Origin: CBDCUC01 sp965222485
GTDB lineage: Bacteria; Pseudomonadota; Alphaproteobacteria; Rhizobiales; Hyphomicrobiaceae
Assembly: GCA_965222485.1 (NCBI GenBank)
Contig: CBDCUC010000040.1
Location: 620,001-684,000 of the forward strand
DNA: 64,000 nucleotides
Direction: 5' to 3'
Under the pieces are notes generated by a model. That model made no database searches. It was not told the DNA's origin and saw only the letters and a list, made by a program, of their open reading frames with translations. Shown in pieces: positions 1 through 8,502 of this stretch. Every line of letters begins with the position of its first letter. Position 1 is the first letter of the stretch. Position numbers and translations under genes: made by a program.

Positions 1-1
1 G

Positions 2-82
2 GGCGGCACACCGGCCCAGCCGTTCAAGGATTGGGCACGCGAACTCGCCGCCATCCGCCGCCTCGCCCGCAAGGGTAGTTAG
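2..82 (+). CDS. C-terminal tail of an unidentified protein (partial)
   Basis: One frame is open from the window edge to a TAG at 80-82 and ends in a charged, helix-like tail (FKDWARELAAIRRLARKG). The codon use and composition suit a real alphaproteobacterial gene end, but only 26 residues are visible and I do not recognise the family. It is the only candidate coding sequence before the thiol peroxidase. Confidence 0.3.
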   Translation, partial: GGTPAQPFKDWARELAAIRRLARKGS

Positions 83-244
83 TATCTATTCGTCTCACGC
101 GTGCTATTCGGGCTTTCGCCCGGCACGCCCAACTTTAGTTGTGCGGCGACTGCGACGGCTCCGCCTACCGCAGCGCCGGTCAACTCGCCACCAGCGGGAT
201 CACGCGCGGCTACGGTCGCAGCGCAATTCCCGCCACCGTGGGTA

Positions 245-290
245 CTTCCCGCCGCGCCAGTAGGCGGAAGCCGTTGGCGTCGGCGTCAAA
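245..290 (+). repeat. Dispersed GC-rich repeat, copy 1
   Basis: Contains the core GCCAGTAGGCGGAAGCCGTT followed by GGCGTCGGCGTCAAA. Similar cores occur near 446, 1313, 1454 and 4096. Family and function unknown. Confidence 0.6.
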
Positions 291-445
291 CAAAGAACCA
301 GCCGAAGGTGTACCCGTCGCCGTAATAGTCATGTCTCACGCGGCAACTCCTCGCTGGCGCTCGGGCCGCTCCGACAGGGCGGCGCAATGCGCCGGGTCGC
401 CTTGCTCCCTGTGGTGCTTGCCAGCATGCTCAACACAAGCAGGTT

Positions 446-490
446 ACCTCCCGCCGCCAGTAGGCGGAGCCGTTGGCGTCGGCGTAATAA
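446..490 (+). repeat. Dispersed GC-rich repeat, copy 2
   Basis: Same core as copy 1 with a one-base difference (GTAGGCGGAGCCGTTGGCGT). It is followed by GGCGTCGCGATCGGCG at about 504-519, a motif also found just before copy 5, so the full repeat unit is probably longer than the core. Confidence 0.6.
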
Positions 491-670
491 AAAGCAAGCC
501 GAAGGCGTCGCGATCGGCGAGCTTCACGTGCCGGTGCGCAGCACCGAACAGCACGTGAAAAAGACTAGCCCGAAGAGTTCGTCGCAAAGCCTAATCCAGA
601 ACTGTTGCGTCAAGGCTTTCGCGTGCACTAAAATATCGTCGCTGGATCGCGAATAACGCCCGAGGTTCCT

Positions 671-1288
671 ATGAAACGCATCGTCTTGCTTGCAATAATT
701 GCGCTGCTCCCGTTCGTCCAAAACGTTCAAGCAGCCGACACGGCAGCAATCAACGTCTCAGGCGAGACGACGAGACCCGGCGAAGGGTCAAACGTGACCT
801 TCAAGGGCGACCAGCTCGCGCTGTTGGGTACGGCTATCGAGGTCGGCAAGCCGCTGCCGTCCGCCGTGCTAACCGCGGGCGATCTCTCCGGAGTAAATCT
901 GGCGGAAAACAAAGGTAAGCCGAAGATCATAAGCGTCGTCCCGTCTGTCGATACGCCTGTATGTGAGGCGCAAACGCACGAGCTGAGCGAAAAGAGCGGG
1001 CTGGACGTGAGCAAGGTTGAATTGATTACGGTCAGTATGGATCTGCCGTTTGCGCAGGGACGTTTCGCCAAAGAGGCGAAGATCAAGAACGTCACGTTTC
1101 TGTCGGATTATAAGGGAGCACAGTTCGGGCTGAAGAACGGCTTGTTGATCAAACCGCTCAACCTCCTGGCCCGCGCACTCATCGTTACCGACAAGGACAA
1201 TGTCGTTCGCCACCTTCAAGTGGTGCCGGAGATCACCAATCTGCCTGATCTGGCAAAGGCCGTTGAGGTCGCAAAGAGCCTTCAGTAG
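671..1288 (+). CDS. tpx: Periplasmic thiol peroxidase (Tpx-type peroxiredoxin) lacking the resolving cysteine
   Basis: Peroxiredoxin of the Tpx group, which reduces hydrogen and alkyl peroxides. The first 21 residues form a signal peptide (hydrophobic core LLAIIALLPFV, cleavage after VQA), so the enzyme is probably periplasmic, whereas classical Tpx is often cytoplasmic. The peroxidatic site is PSVDTPVC with Cys98, and the Tpx signatures DLPFAQGRF and LLARALIVTD are present. In typical Tpx a second, resolving cysteine follows DLPFAQ-RF (Cys95 in the E. coli enzyme); here that position is Ala in RFAKEA, and Cys98 is the only cysteine in the protein. It should therefore work as a 1-Cys enzyme recycled by an external thiol. 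Mature length is normal. The ATG at 671 has a GAGG Shine-Dalgarno eight bases upstream. It stands alone between repeat-rich spacers. Confidence 0.9.
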   Translation: MKRIVLLAIIALLPFVQNVQAADTAAINVSGETTRPGEGSNVTFKGDQLALLGTAIEVGKPLPSAVLTAGDLSGVNLAENKGKPKIISVVPSVDTPVCEAQTHELSEKSGLDVSKVELITVSMDLPFAQGRFAKEAKIKNVTFLSDYKGAQFGLKNGLLIKPLNLLARALIVTDKDNVVRHLQVVPEITNLPDLAKAVEVAKSLQ

Positions 1289-1312
1289 GCGCTGGCCCGA
1301 GCAGAGCGAGGA

Positions 1313-1358
1313 ACTTCCCGCGAGCCAGTAGACGCAGCGCGTTGGCGTCGGCGTCAAA
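1313..1358 (+). repeat. Dispersed GC-rich repeat, copy 3
   Basis: A diverged copy (GCCAGTAGACGCAGCGCGTT, then GGCGTCGGCGTCAAACAAA) lying directly downstream of the thiol peroxidase stop codon. Confidence 0.55.
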
Positions 1359-1453
1359 CAAAGGTGTAGCCAAAGCCGTGCCCGTCGCCGATTCACGTGC
1401 CAGCGCAATAGCGCTGAATAGCAGGTGGGCAAATCAAGGACCTGCGCGGGCGC

Positions 1454-1495
1454 GTCCCGCCGCGCCAGTAGGCGAAGCCGTTGGCGTCAGCGCAA
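1454..1495 (+). repeat. Dispersed GC-rich repeat, copy 4
   Basis: Contains CGCGCCAGTAGGCGAAGCCG followed by TTGGCGTCAGCG, matching copies 1 and 2 with few differences. Confidence 0.55.
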
Positions 1496-1526
1496 CTCGA
1501 TAAAATAACGAAGATTCAGCCCAACT

Positions 1527-1650
1527 CCGTCATCCCGGGCGTCGTGCCGAAGGCGCGCAACAATAGAGCGCCGGGATCCATCCAACCATCGAGGTCACGA
1601 CACCGCCGACACGTGGACAGACCCCTGCCTTCGCAGGGGTGACGGGAGAA
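1527..1650. repeat. Intergenic palindromic element (MITE/REP-like)
   Basis: Bounded by imperfect inverted ends and containing the perfect hairpin ACCCCTGCCTTCGCAGGGGT (1621-1640, 8-bp stem, 4-base loop). Hairpins of this kind (CTTCGCAGGGGTGACG) are widespread intergenic repeats in Alphaproteobacteria, which is recalled knowledge rather than something the window shows. The hairpin has no T-tract, so I do not call it a terminator. Confidence 0.5.
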
Positions 1651-1779
1651 TTTTGGTTGCCAACCACACCCCCGTGCGTGGATACCTCCGGGTGTGAGCC
1701 TCGGCGTCAGGGGAGTTCAAAGCGTGCCATTGGTTCTGTACCTAGAGTTGTCGATCCGCAACAAGGAGATGGCCAGACG

Positions 1780-2960
1780 ATGATCCTTCAAGAGATGATT
1801 GGGTTTTCGCCCCATCAGAATCATGCGATCCTGAAGGAGCAGGCAGCCTTGGCATTAAGACCGCCGAGGTTCTGCCGATGTTTCGTGGACGGCATATCAG
1901 CCAAACGCGCCTGGAAGTCGAATCTTTGCGGCACAATGGACGCCTCTGGCCAGTCTCGGAGGCCAAGCGGCTGAACTTGGCGTTGTGAAGACGAGAACCG
2001 GCAAATCTTTTCCCTGAAGAAACTGCTGGCCGATGCAGCAACGCTTCGCCGACAACTCGACGCTCAGAAAGAGATGGCGACAGCGTGAAACACAACTTCC
2101 GAGACGCCCGGCGAGAGGAGCTCGGGAGTTGGGCGTATCGAACTGGTCCTGGATTGTGGCTATCAATCGCAAGGTGCGCGTTACGGTACCTGTCTTCGGG
2201 ATGAAGCAGCACGCCACGATAGCCAACCTAAAGGGTCGGAAACTGGGAAGAAGGGATAGATGGTAGCCGCACATTATGCGCACCCGCATCGCGCCAGTTA
2301 GGAAATCAGAACGGGTAGCTCTTGGCGGACCTTCGCCGCCGGTTCGATGGCGCTGACACGGCGCCTGCACATCCTAACGCTCAAGTATTTCGAGGGCCAC
2401 ACAGCTCAAGGTCCACAACCACAAGAAGCTCTTTCGGATCTACGGGTGCGAAGAGCGCCTGACGGCCAGGAAACGCGGCGGACGCAAACAAGCGCTGTCC
2501 CCGATTTGATCTAGCGCGTGCTCCACTTGATCTGGTCGAAGTGGTTCGCAACGAGCGCTGGTCAGCGACATCAGACAATTTCCGATTTTTGAGCAAACGG
2601 AGAAGCGCTTCCGCATTCTCGCATGTGGTCGACGACTTCTCGCGTGAGTGCTGACCACGGCCCATCGCCGCAAGCACGTCGATCTCGGGGCGCAATTGTG
2701 CCCATCGTATTGAACAACATGACTGGATCGCGCGGGTGAGGCCGAAAGTGATTGTCAGCGATAATGGTCACCGAACTCACTTCGAACTGCCATGCATGGC
2801 CTGAAAGTTTTGAAGAGCGTGGGTGTCAATGGCTTGGCACTACAAAGCACCTGGGTAAGCCGATGAGAACGCCTTTGCAATCGCAAAGTCAGCAAAAGAA
2901 ATGAGCCGATGCACGCGACGGAAATTCTTCCCCGCTGAACGAGTGCTGTTCCGATCGAAC
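1780..2960 (+). mobile_element. Decayed IS3-family insertion sequence (orfA/orfB remnants)
   Basis: Pieces of an IS3-type transposase can be read on the plus strand in shifting frames. From the orfA part come DENRQ and KKLLADA with QLDAQKEMATA (about 1990-2090), matching the leucine-rich end of OrfA. From orfB come RRRFGYRRLHIL-like and NHKKLFRIYG plus RKRGGRKQALSP (about 2320-2510), VVDDFSREC (about 2625-2650), KVIVSDNGH (about 2745-2770) and GKP (about 2855), in the order expected for the HTH-to-integrase (DDE) core. Frameshifts, stops and missing blocks break the gene throughout, so it cannot encode an active transposase. I could not define terminal inverted repeats or a target duplication; the ends given are approximate. 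Confidence 0.7.
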
Positions 2961-3009
2961 TCTGGCAGGCCGAGGTAGCGCAGAATCGGCACCATTGAAC
3001 CGATTAAAA

Positions 3010-3310
3010 TCAACGTCCGGATTCATTTGATCGCCCGCAGCCCAGCTCTCGGAGGCGGCTCACACCGAACGAGTTTGCAACTCGTGCGGTCAACAAGGAC
3101 CATCCAGAACAGACGCTGTTGATGCATATCGAGGACCAAAGGGGGCAGGGTCATCATGGTCTTCCGCAATGTTAGCCTTGAAGAAAGCTTGGTCGAAAGC
3201 GATGCTGTGCAGCGAATTTGTGGCAGATCGTCGTTTTTCCAACGCCGCAATTTAGGTTAGCCAGTGCCCACGATACAGGTTTGCTGCCGTTGAGCCGCAA
3301 GGCGCTAATA
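3010..3310 (-). pseudogene. Possible remnant of a transposon-associated P-loop ATPase
   Basis: On the minus strand a Walker-A-like stretch NLNCGVGKTTICHKFAAQH is readable at about 3200-3260, and in a shifted frame nearby PPLVLDMHQQRLFWMVLVD. The spacing and sequence are compatible with a TniB- or IstB-type transposition ATPase, but the frame is broken and the similarity rests on short pieces. It could also be a ParA-like fragment. It lies next to the IS3 remnant, consistent with a graveyard of mobile DNA. Confidence 0.25.
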
Positions 3311-3807
3311 AAAGCTGGTCAATCGTTGAATCGTAGGTTGGTTCTGACAGCCAGATCCATTGCTCCTTGACGTTCGTTTTGCCCATCCTTGACTCAAGTT
3401 ACCTGGCTGCTCATTGAGGCGTGTGAATCTTGCTCTTTGCGTTTCGACACAAGTCGTCGCCCAAGCTGCAAGAGTCGCAATGTCGACGCAGAATAGATGC
3501 CCATTATTCTGTTACTGACCTCAAGAAGTCGCAAAAGATATTGATCAAAATGATCCATTATCGACATCTCTTAATTCCAGGAATTACTTGCTGACAGACC
3601 GGTGCACTGGCTCGTAACGCCGCGTGTTAGCTACAAGGCTCCTATACAAAAAAGAATACTGAATGAAATTGAATATGGCAGATGGCAGGATTATAAGACG
3701 GCTAATACCTTGCGTTTGAAGCATATGCGAACCGCAGGCTTAGCAAGCAACGAATATTGCTGCGCGGTCGTGGTATTGCACGGCCACCTCGCACGTCGGC
3801 TGCATTA

Positions 3808-3833
3808 CTTAATGGGGAGCGCATCGCGAGGCG
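3808..3833 (+). repeat. 26-base direct repeat, copy 1
   Basis: Starts CTTAATGGGGAGCGCATCGC and continues GAGGCG. An identical copy lies 104 bases downstream. No gene overlaps either copy. Confidence 0.8.
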
Positions 3834-3911
3834 CAGTTTTTCGCGCATTCGGCGCTGAAGCGCCGGCACACGAAACCGGCACACCTCCCGCATACTCGAA
3901 CCCGTCCCGGG

Positions 3912-3937
3912 CTTAATGGGGAGCGCATCGCGAGGCG
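3912..3937 (+). repeat. 26-base direct repeat, copy 2
   Basis: Identical to the copy at 3808-3833. The two copies could mark a small tandem duplication or a vanished insertion; the sequence between them does not settle this. Confidence 0.8.
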
Positions 3938-4095
3938 TTCCGTTGATTCAAGTCGGGGGCAGCGGCCGGAAAGAGTTTGTACGCGGCAAACTTCGCCCGG
4001 GCCAGGCGGCGGCAGCCCGGCGCATAATGCGGCAAGCGGCGAGCTGACCGCCGTCGCGGTAGCCGGAGGCGTCGCGATCGGCGCAATTAAAAATC

Positions 4096-4127
4096 TAGGC
4101 GAAGCCGTTGGCGTCGGCGTCAAAAAA
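4096..4127 (+). repeat. Dispersed GC-rich repeat, copy 5
   Basis: TAGGCGAAGCCGTTGGCGTC followed by GGCGTCAAAAAAACTAGCCC. The same AACTAGCCC-like tail occurs at about 557-569 after copy 2, which supports a longer ancestral unit. It sits directly downstream of the betaine operon's last gene. Confidence 0.55.
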
Positions 4128-4148
4128 ACTAGCCCACGAACAAACCAA

Positions 4149-4998
<850 letters not shown>

Positions 4999-5006
<8 letters not shown>

Positions 5007-5823
5007 TGAGGTACGCCTTTTCTGCCACGTGCACGAAAAAGTCCGGTTCCTTGTCCTGGTAGGTTTCCTGGAAGTCGCCGTAGGTGTGGATCGACTGGAA
5101 GCCGGCCTGGCCGAGCAGCTCGCGCATGTAGTTTTTGCGCAAGGGGAACATGTTGAGTTTGTATTCCGACTTGTCCGGGAACGTGTAGGTGAAGCGCGCC
5201 AGCCCTGCGTCCACGTGCTCCGGCTCCGCCACCACCTGATCGCCGCAGTAGTAATACTGGTGCTTGGAGGAAAAGCCCTCGTCCAGGATTACATCATAAT
5301 TGCGTTGGTCGATGATGAGCACGCCGTCGTGTTTCAGCGCCGCATAGAATTCGGCTAGTGCGCGTCTACGGTCAGACTCTTTGAACAGGTGCGTGAACGA
5401 ATTGCCAAGGCAGATGATGGCGTCGAACTTGCCGTGGATGTCGCGGTTAAGCCAGCGCCAGTCCGCCTGCACGGTCTTCAGGATGATGCGCCGCGATTTG
5501 GCGTTCTCAAACGCTTTGGCGAGCATGGCCGCACTGCCGTCCGCGCTTGTCACGTCGAAGCCAGCCTTGATCAGTTGCACGGAGTGAAAGCCGGTGCCGG
5601 TGGCAACGTCGAGAACCTTTTCCTTGTCGCGCGACTTCAGCACGTCGATGAAAAAGCGACCTTCGCTTTTCGCGCGCGCGTCCCAGTCGATCAACTCGTC
5701 CCATTTCTCAACGAAGCTCTTGATGTACTCGGCGCGGTATTGATCGGTTTCGCGCACCGTGAGCGGTTCCTTTCCATAGGATTGCTCCGTCTGGATAAGA
5801 TCCTTATTTGGAGTATTGCTCAT
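4999..5823 (-). CDS. Glycine/sarcosine N-methyltransferase (GSMT)
   Basis: SAM-dependent methyltransferase converting glycine to sarcosine and then dimethylglycine, the first half of the three-step methylation route to the osmolyte glycine betaine. The 274 residues show the N-terminal segment REYI-like RAEYIKSFVEKWDELIDW, SAM motif I VLDVATGTGFHSVQL (about 70-84), and CLGNSFTHL with IIDQRNYDVIL downstream, typical of GSMT rather than animal GNMT. It starts at an ATG with a GAGG Shine-Dalgarno, 57 bases downstream of the BCCT transporter gene, and overlaps the SDMT gene, forming one operon. Co-location with a transporter and a GbsR-like regulator points to salt-responsive control. Confidence 0.93.
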
Positions 5824-5880
5824 TTAAGCCTCACAAAGTTTGCCGCATTCTATTCATGGGTCACCGCAGCTGGTCAGCGA

Positions 5881-7494
5881 TCATCGCGTTGCTGCCGGAC
5901 CCGGTCTGCTCTTGCTGTTCGCAGGTTGAAGTTGGTGCTCCGCCATGAGCCCAATCGCTAGGCTCAAACACATAAGGATAAGGACGATCGCGAAAGGTAA
6001 GCCCATGCTAATCGATGCCGCCTGAAGCGCAGCAAGACCGCCACCCAGCAATAGACAAATAGCGACGAGCCCTTCCGTCATCGCCCAGAACACGCGCTGG
6101 ACGATGGGGGGATCCAGCTTTCCGCCAGCGGTCATAGTATCGATGACCAACGAACCTGAATCCGATGACGTGACGAAGAAAACGATCACAAGGAGGACGG
6201 CGACATACGCTGCCGCCTTGCCGTAGGGAATCGGTTCCAGCATTTTGTAAAGTGATAGCTCAGGCTGCCAGGCCTTCACCGCTTCGCTGACGCCGGTGTA
6301 TCCGTCATTGACGAACTGGCTGATTGCAGTGCCGCCAAACGCCGTCATCCATAAGATGCTGACAAGCGTCGGCACGATCAGAACGCATGTAATGAACTCG
6401 CGCACGGTGCGTCCGCGTGAGATGCGGGCAATGAACATGCCGACAAATGGCGACCAGGCAATCCACCAGGCCCAATAGAATGTGGTCCAGCCGTGCATGA
6501 ACTCGCTGTCTTCACGCCCGATCCAATTGGCATAGCTTGGCAGGTAGGAAACATAGTCGACCGCGTTCGTCGCAAACGACGTCAGGATATAAAGCGTCGG
6601 GCCCATCACGATGACGAACGTCAGGAGCAGGGTCGCCAGCACCATGTTGAGCTCACTTAAGCGTTTTACGCCGGCATCGAGCCCGGCCACGACTGACATC
6701 ACCGCAATCGACGTGATGCCGATAATGAGCAAAACCTTGGTCGCATCCGTTGAAGGAACGCCAAATAAATAGAGAAGGCCGGCACTGACTTGCTCCGCGC
6801 CGAAGCCGAGCGATGTAGCTAATCCAAACAGCGTTGCAAAGACGGCAAGCGTGTCGATGATATGCCCCGGCCAGCCCCAGACGGCGTCGCCGAACAGCGG
6901 GTGAAAGGCGGAGCGAATGGTGAGCGGCAGCCCATTGTTGTAATGCGCGAACGCCAGTGCCAGCCCGACCAGGGCATAAATGGCCCACGGGTGCAGGCCC
7001 CAATGAAAGATCGTTGCCGCCATTGCTGCCGACTGCAGCTCTGCCGTGTCCGTGCTGTCGATCCCAAGCGGCGGTTTTTGGAAGTGATAGACCGGCTCGA
7101 GCACACCAAAGAACATGAGGCCGATCCCCATGCCGGCCGCAAATAGCATGGCGAACCAGCCAGGGTAGGAATAGGCCGGCTTGGCGTCGGCACCACCGAG
7201 CCTGATGCGTCCCCATGGAGACACGGCAAGGCCCAGGCAAAACGCCACAAAAAGATTGCCCGCAATCATAAACAGCCAATCAAACCGGCTAGTTATCCAG
7301 GGGCGCAGCCAGCCGAAAAAGTCCTGGGCGCCGGTCTGAAAAACCAGGGCAACAAGCACAAACCCCATTATGACTACTGCAGAAACGAAGAAAACGGGAT
7401 TATGAAGGTCAAGTCCAAGAATACGTACGTTTCCGTGGCCGTCCCGCAAGTCTATGTTAGCTTTACTTGTCACTAATCTCTCGAGACAGCCCAA
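5881..7494 (-). CDS. BCCT-family betaine/choline/carnitine transporter
   Basis: Sodium- or proton-coupled importer of trimethylammonium solutes in the inner membrane, about 12 transmembrane helices. Diagnostic BCCT motifs are visible: GMGIGLMFFGVLEP (Gly-rich coupling motif) and the tryptophan segment FYWAWWIAWSPFVGMFIARI followed by SRGRTVREF. The 537 residues match BetT/OpuD/BetP-like members with a short C-terminal tail, so it lacks the long cytoplasmic osmosensory extension of some BetT proteins. The substrate is probably glycine betaine, given the two biosynthetic genes directly downstream, but choline cannot be excluded. First ATG at 7494; a GTG at 7473 (start of TSKANID) is a possible alternative. 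Promoter and regulator lie in the 350-base divergent region upstream. Confidence 0.92.
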   Translation of the reverse strand: MGCLERLVTSKANIDLRDGHGNVRILGLDLHNPVFFVSAVVIMGFVLVALVFQTGAQDFFGWLRPWITSRFDWLFMIAGNLFVAFCLGLAVSPWGRIRLGGADAKPAYSYPGWFAMLFAAGMGIGLMFFGVLEPVYHFQKPPLGIDSTDTAELQSAAMAATIFHWGLHPWAIYALVGLALAFAHYNNGLPLTIRSAFHPLFGDAVWGWPGHIIDTLAVFATLFGLATSLGFGAEQVSAGLLYLFGVPSTDATKVLLIIGITSIAVMSVVAGLDAGVKRLSELNMVLATLLLTFVIVMGPTLYILTSFATNAVDYVSYLPSYANWIGREDSEFMHGWTTFYWAWWIAWSPFVGMFIARISRGRTVREFITCVLIVPTLVSILWMTAFGGTAISQFVNDGYTGVSEAVKAWQPELSLYKMLEPIPYGKAAAYVAVLLVIVFFVTSSDSGSLVIDTMTAGGKLDPPIVQRVFWAMTEGLVAICLLLGGGLAALQAASISMGLPFAIVLILMCLSLAIGLMAEHQLQPANSKSRPGPAATR

Positions 7495-7842
7495 ACCGAT
7501 AGAATTCAGGCCTGATTTCTTGTTTCTTTACACGATTAATTCTTCTGCGCTGCTCTGGGTCAATGCGCAGTAAGCGACGATATTTTGTCTGGAATTGCCG
7601 CAAAGTACGGGAATTCTGCGCCAATTGCAAATTTCATCTTTGAGGTGCGGAAGAGCGCTGCCACGAGACGGCAGCCCTGCTGTGCCTAATTCTTCGGCAG
7701 GGGGTGTCTGTCCGAGCCAGCCACGTTGGGCTAGCCGCCTTGAGGCGCCGCCAAACCCCTTTCGCTGCATGACAGCAGTGAATGTCGTCAACAATGCAAA
7801 TTGCATCTTGAAATCCTTCAAATCCTTTCGCATATTTCTGTC
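7495..7842. other. Divergent intergenic region, betaine transporter / GbsR-like gene
   Basis: About 350 bases between the leftward betaine operon and the rightward regulator gene. It must carry both promoters. The clearest element is the perfect palindrome at its right edge (7833-7854). A CAAATCCTT-rich stretch precedes it. I see no riboswitch-like fold or small gene. Confidence 0.5.
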
Positions 7843-7854
7843 ATGACAGAAATA
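7833..7854. promoter_or_regulatory. Perfect 22-bp palindrome over the regulator's start codon (likely operator)
   Basis: The inner 20 bases read ATTTCTGTCATGACAGAAAT, and one further base pair on each side also matches. The centre falls inside the ATG (7843-7845) of the GbsR-like gene. A dimeric MarR/GbsR-type repressor bound here would block its own translation-start region and could influence the divergent betaine operon. Autoregulation is inferred from position and symmetry. Confidence 0.65.
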
Positions 7855-8418
7855 ACTGTAAAATCTGGTATGCCTGCCGCCATTGAGCGCTTCGTCCTGC
7901 ATTGGGGCGAAATGGGTGCGGTTTGGGGCGTCAATCGTTCGGTGGCCCAAATCCATGCGCTGCTGTTTTTGGCAGAACGACCATTAAGCGCAGAGGACAT
8001 TGCCGAGCGGCTAGGACTGGCGCGCTCAAATGTATCCAATTCCCTGCGTGAGCTTCTGTCGTGGTCGTTGATCCGGCGTGTTCCCCAATTCGGCGATCGG
8101 CGCGATTTCTTTGAGGCCGAAGCCGATATGTTCGAAATGGTCCGGCGCATCGCGCGCGGCCGCAAGGAGCGCGAACTCGATCCCACGCTGCTCGTACTTC
8201 AACATTGCGTTGACGCAGCCCAAGGCGATCGCAACGTGTCCGCGACGGCTCGCAAGCGTATGGCTGCGATGTTGGAATTCATGACGGTGGTCGACCGAAG
8301 CTTTGATGAAATTATGCGTCTACCGAGCGCGACCATCATGGCGCTTCTTCGAATGGGAGGAGCGATCGCACGTTTTGTCGGAGCCGGCTCGAAGCCCGCA
8401 CGTAAGAGAAAGCCCTAA
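7843..8418 (+). CDS. GbsR/MarR-family transcriptional regulator
   Basis: 191-residue DNA-binding protein of the GbsR (COG1510) branch of MarR regulators, which in Bacillus and many proteobacteria control choline and betaine genes. Signatures are FVLHWGEMGAVWGVNRSVAQ (about 15-34) and the winged HTH LSAEDIAERLGLARSNVSN with SLRELLSWSLIRRVPQFGDR. The C-terminal half is helical, the expected ligand/dimerisation region. I chose the ATG at 7843 (MTEITV) rather than an in-frame TTG at 7801, because the family starts close to this point. It is divergent from the betaine transporter/synthesis operon, so it is probably that operon's regulator. Confidence 0.85.
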   Translation: MTEITVKSGMPAAIERFVLHWGEMGAVWGVNRSVAQIHALLFLAERPLSAEDIAERLGLARSNVSNSLRELLSWSLIRRVPQFGDRRDFFEAEADMFEMVRRIARGRKERELDPTLLVLQHCVDAAQGDRNVSATARKRMAAMLEFMTVVDRSFDEIMRLPSATIMALLRMGGAIARFVGAGSKPARKRKP

Positions 8419-8502
8419 TGCGCACGCCTATGCACTGCGTGTTGGTGCTTATCACGCGCGTTTTTTTGGCAATTGGTTTGAAAATATCAGGAGGTTGCAG
8501 CA

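Larger units (their letters stand above)
83..670. other. Intergenic region with dispersed GC-rich repeats
   Basis: About 590 bases with no convincing gene. Short open frames here are low-complexity (Ala, Arg, Ser, Pro) and lack ribosome-binding sites. The stretch holds two copies of a GC-rich repeat (near 245-290 and 446-490) that recurs downstream of the thiol peroxidase and near 4.1 kb. The promoter of the thiol peroxidase gene should lie in the last 100 bases, but I see no clear -35/-10 pair. Confidence 0.5.
1289..1780. other. Intergenic region with repeats and a palindromic element
   Basis: No gene seen. It holds two further copies of the dispersed GC-rich repeat (1313-1358 and 1454-1495) and, at about 1527-1650, a sequence bounded by imperfect inverted ends (CTCCGTCATCCCGGG and CAGGGGTGACGGGAG), like a small non-autonomous intergenic element. 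Confidence 0.5.
2961..4148. other. Gene-poor region with mobile-element debris and short repeats
   Basis: No intact gene recognised. It contains a possible ATPase remnant on the minus strand near 3.0-3.3 kb, a 26-base direct repeat at 3.8-3.9 kb and the fifth copy of the dispersed GC-rich repeat at 4.1 kb. The 104-codon open frame starting at 3602 has no ribosome-binding site, spans the direct repeat and resembles nothing I know, so it is not called. Confidence 0.45.

Noticed and set aside
3602..3916. 104-codon open frame with a normal-looking Met start
   Set aside because: No Shine-Dalgarno, overlaps one copy of a direct repeat, no recognisable motif and atypical composition.
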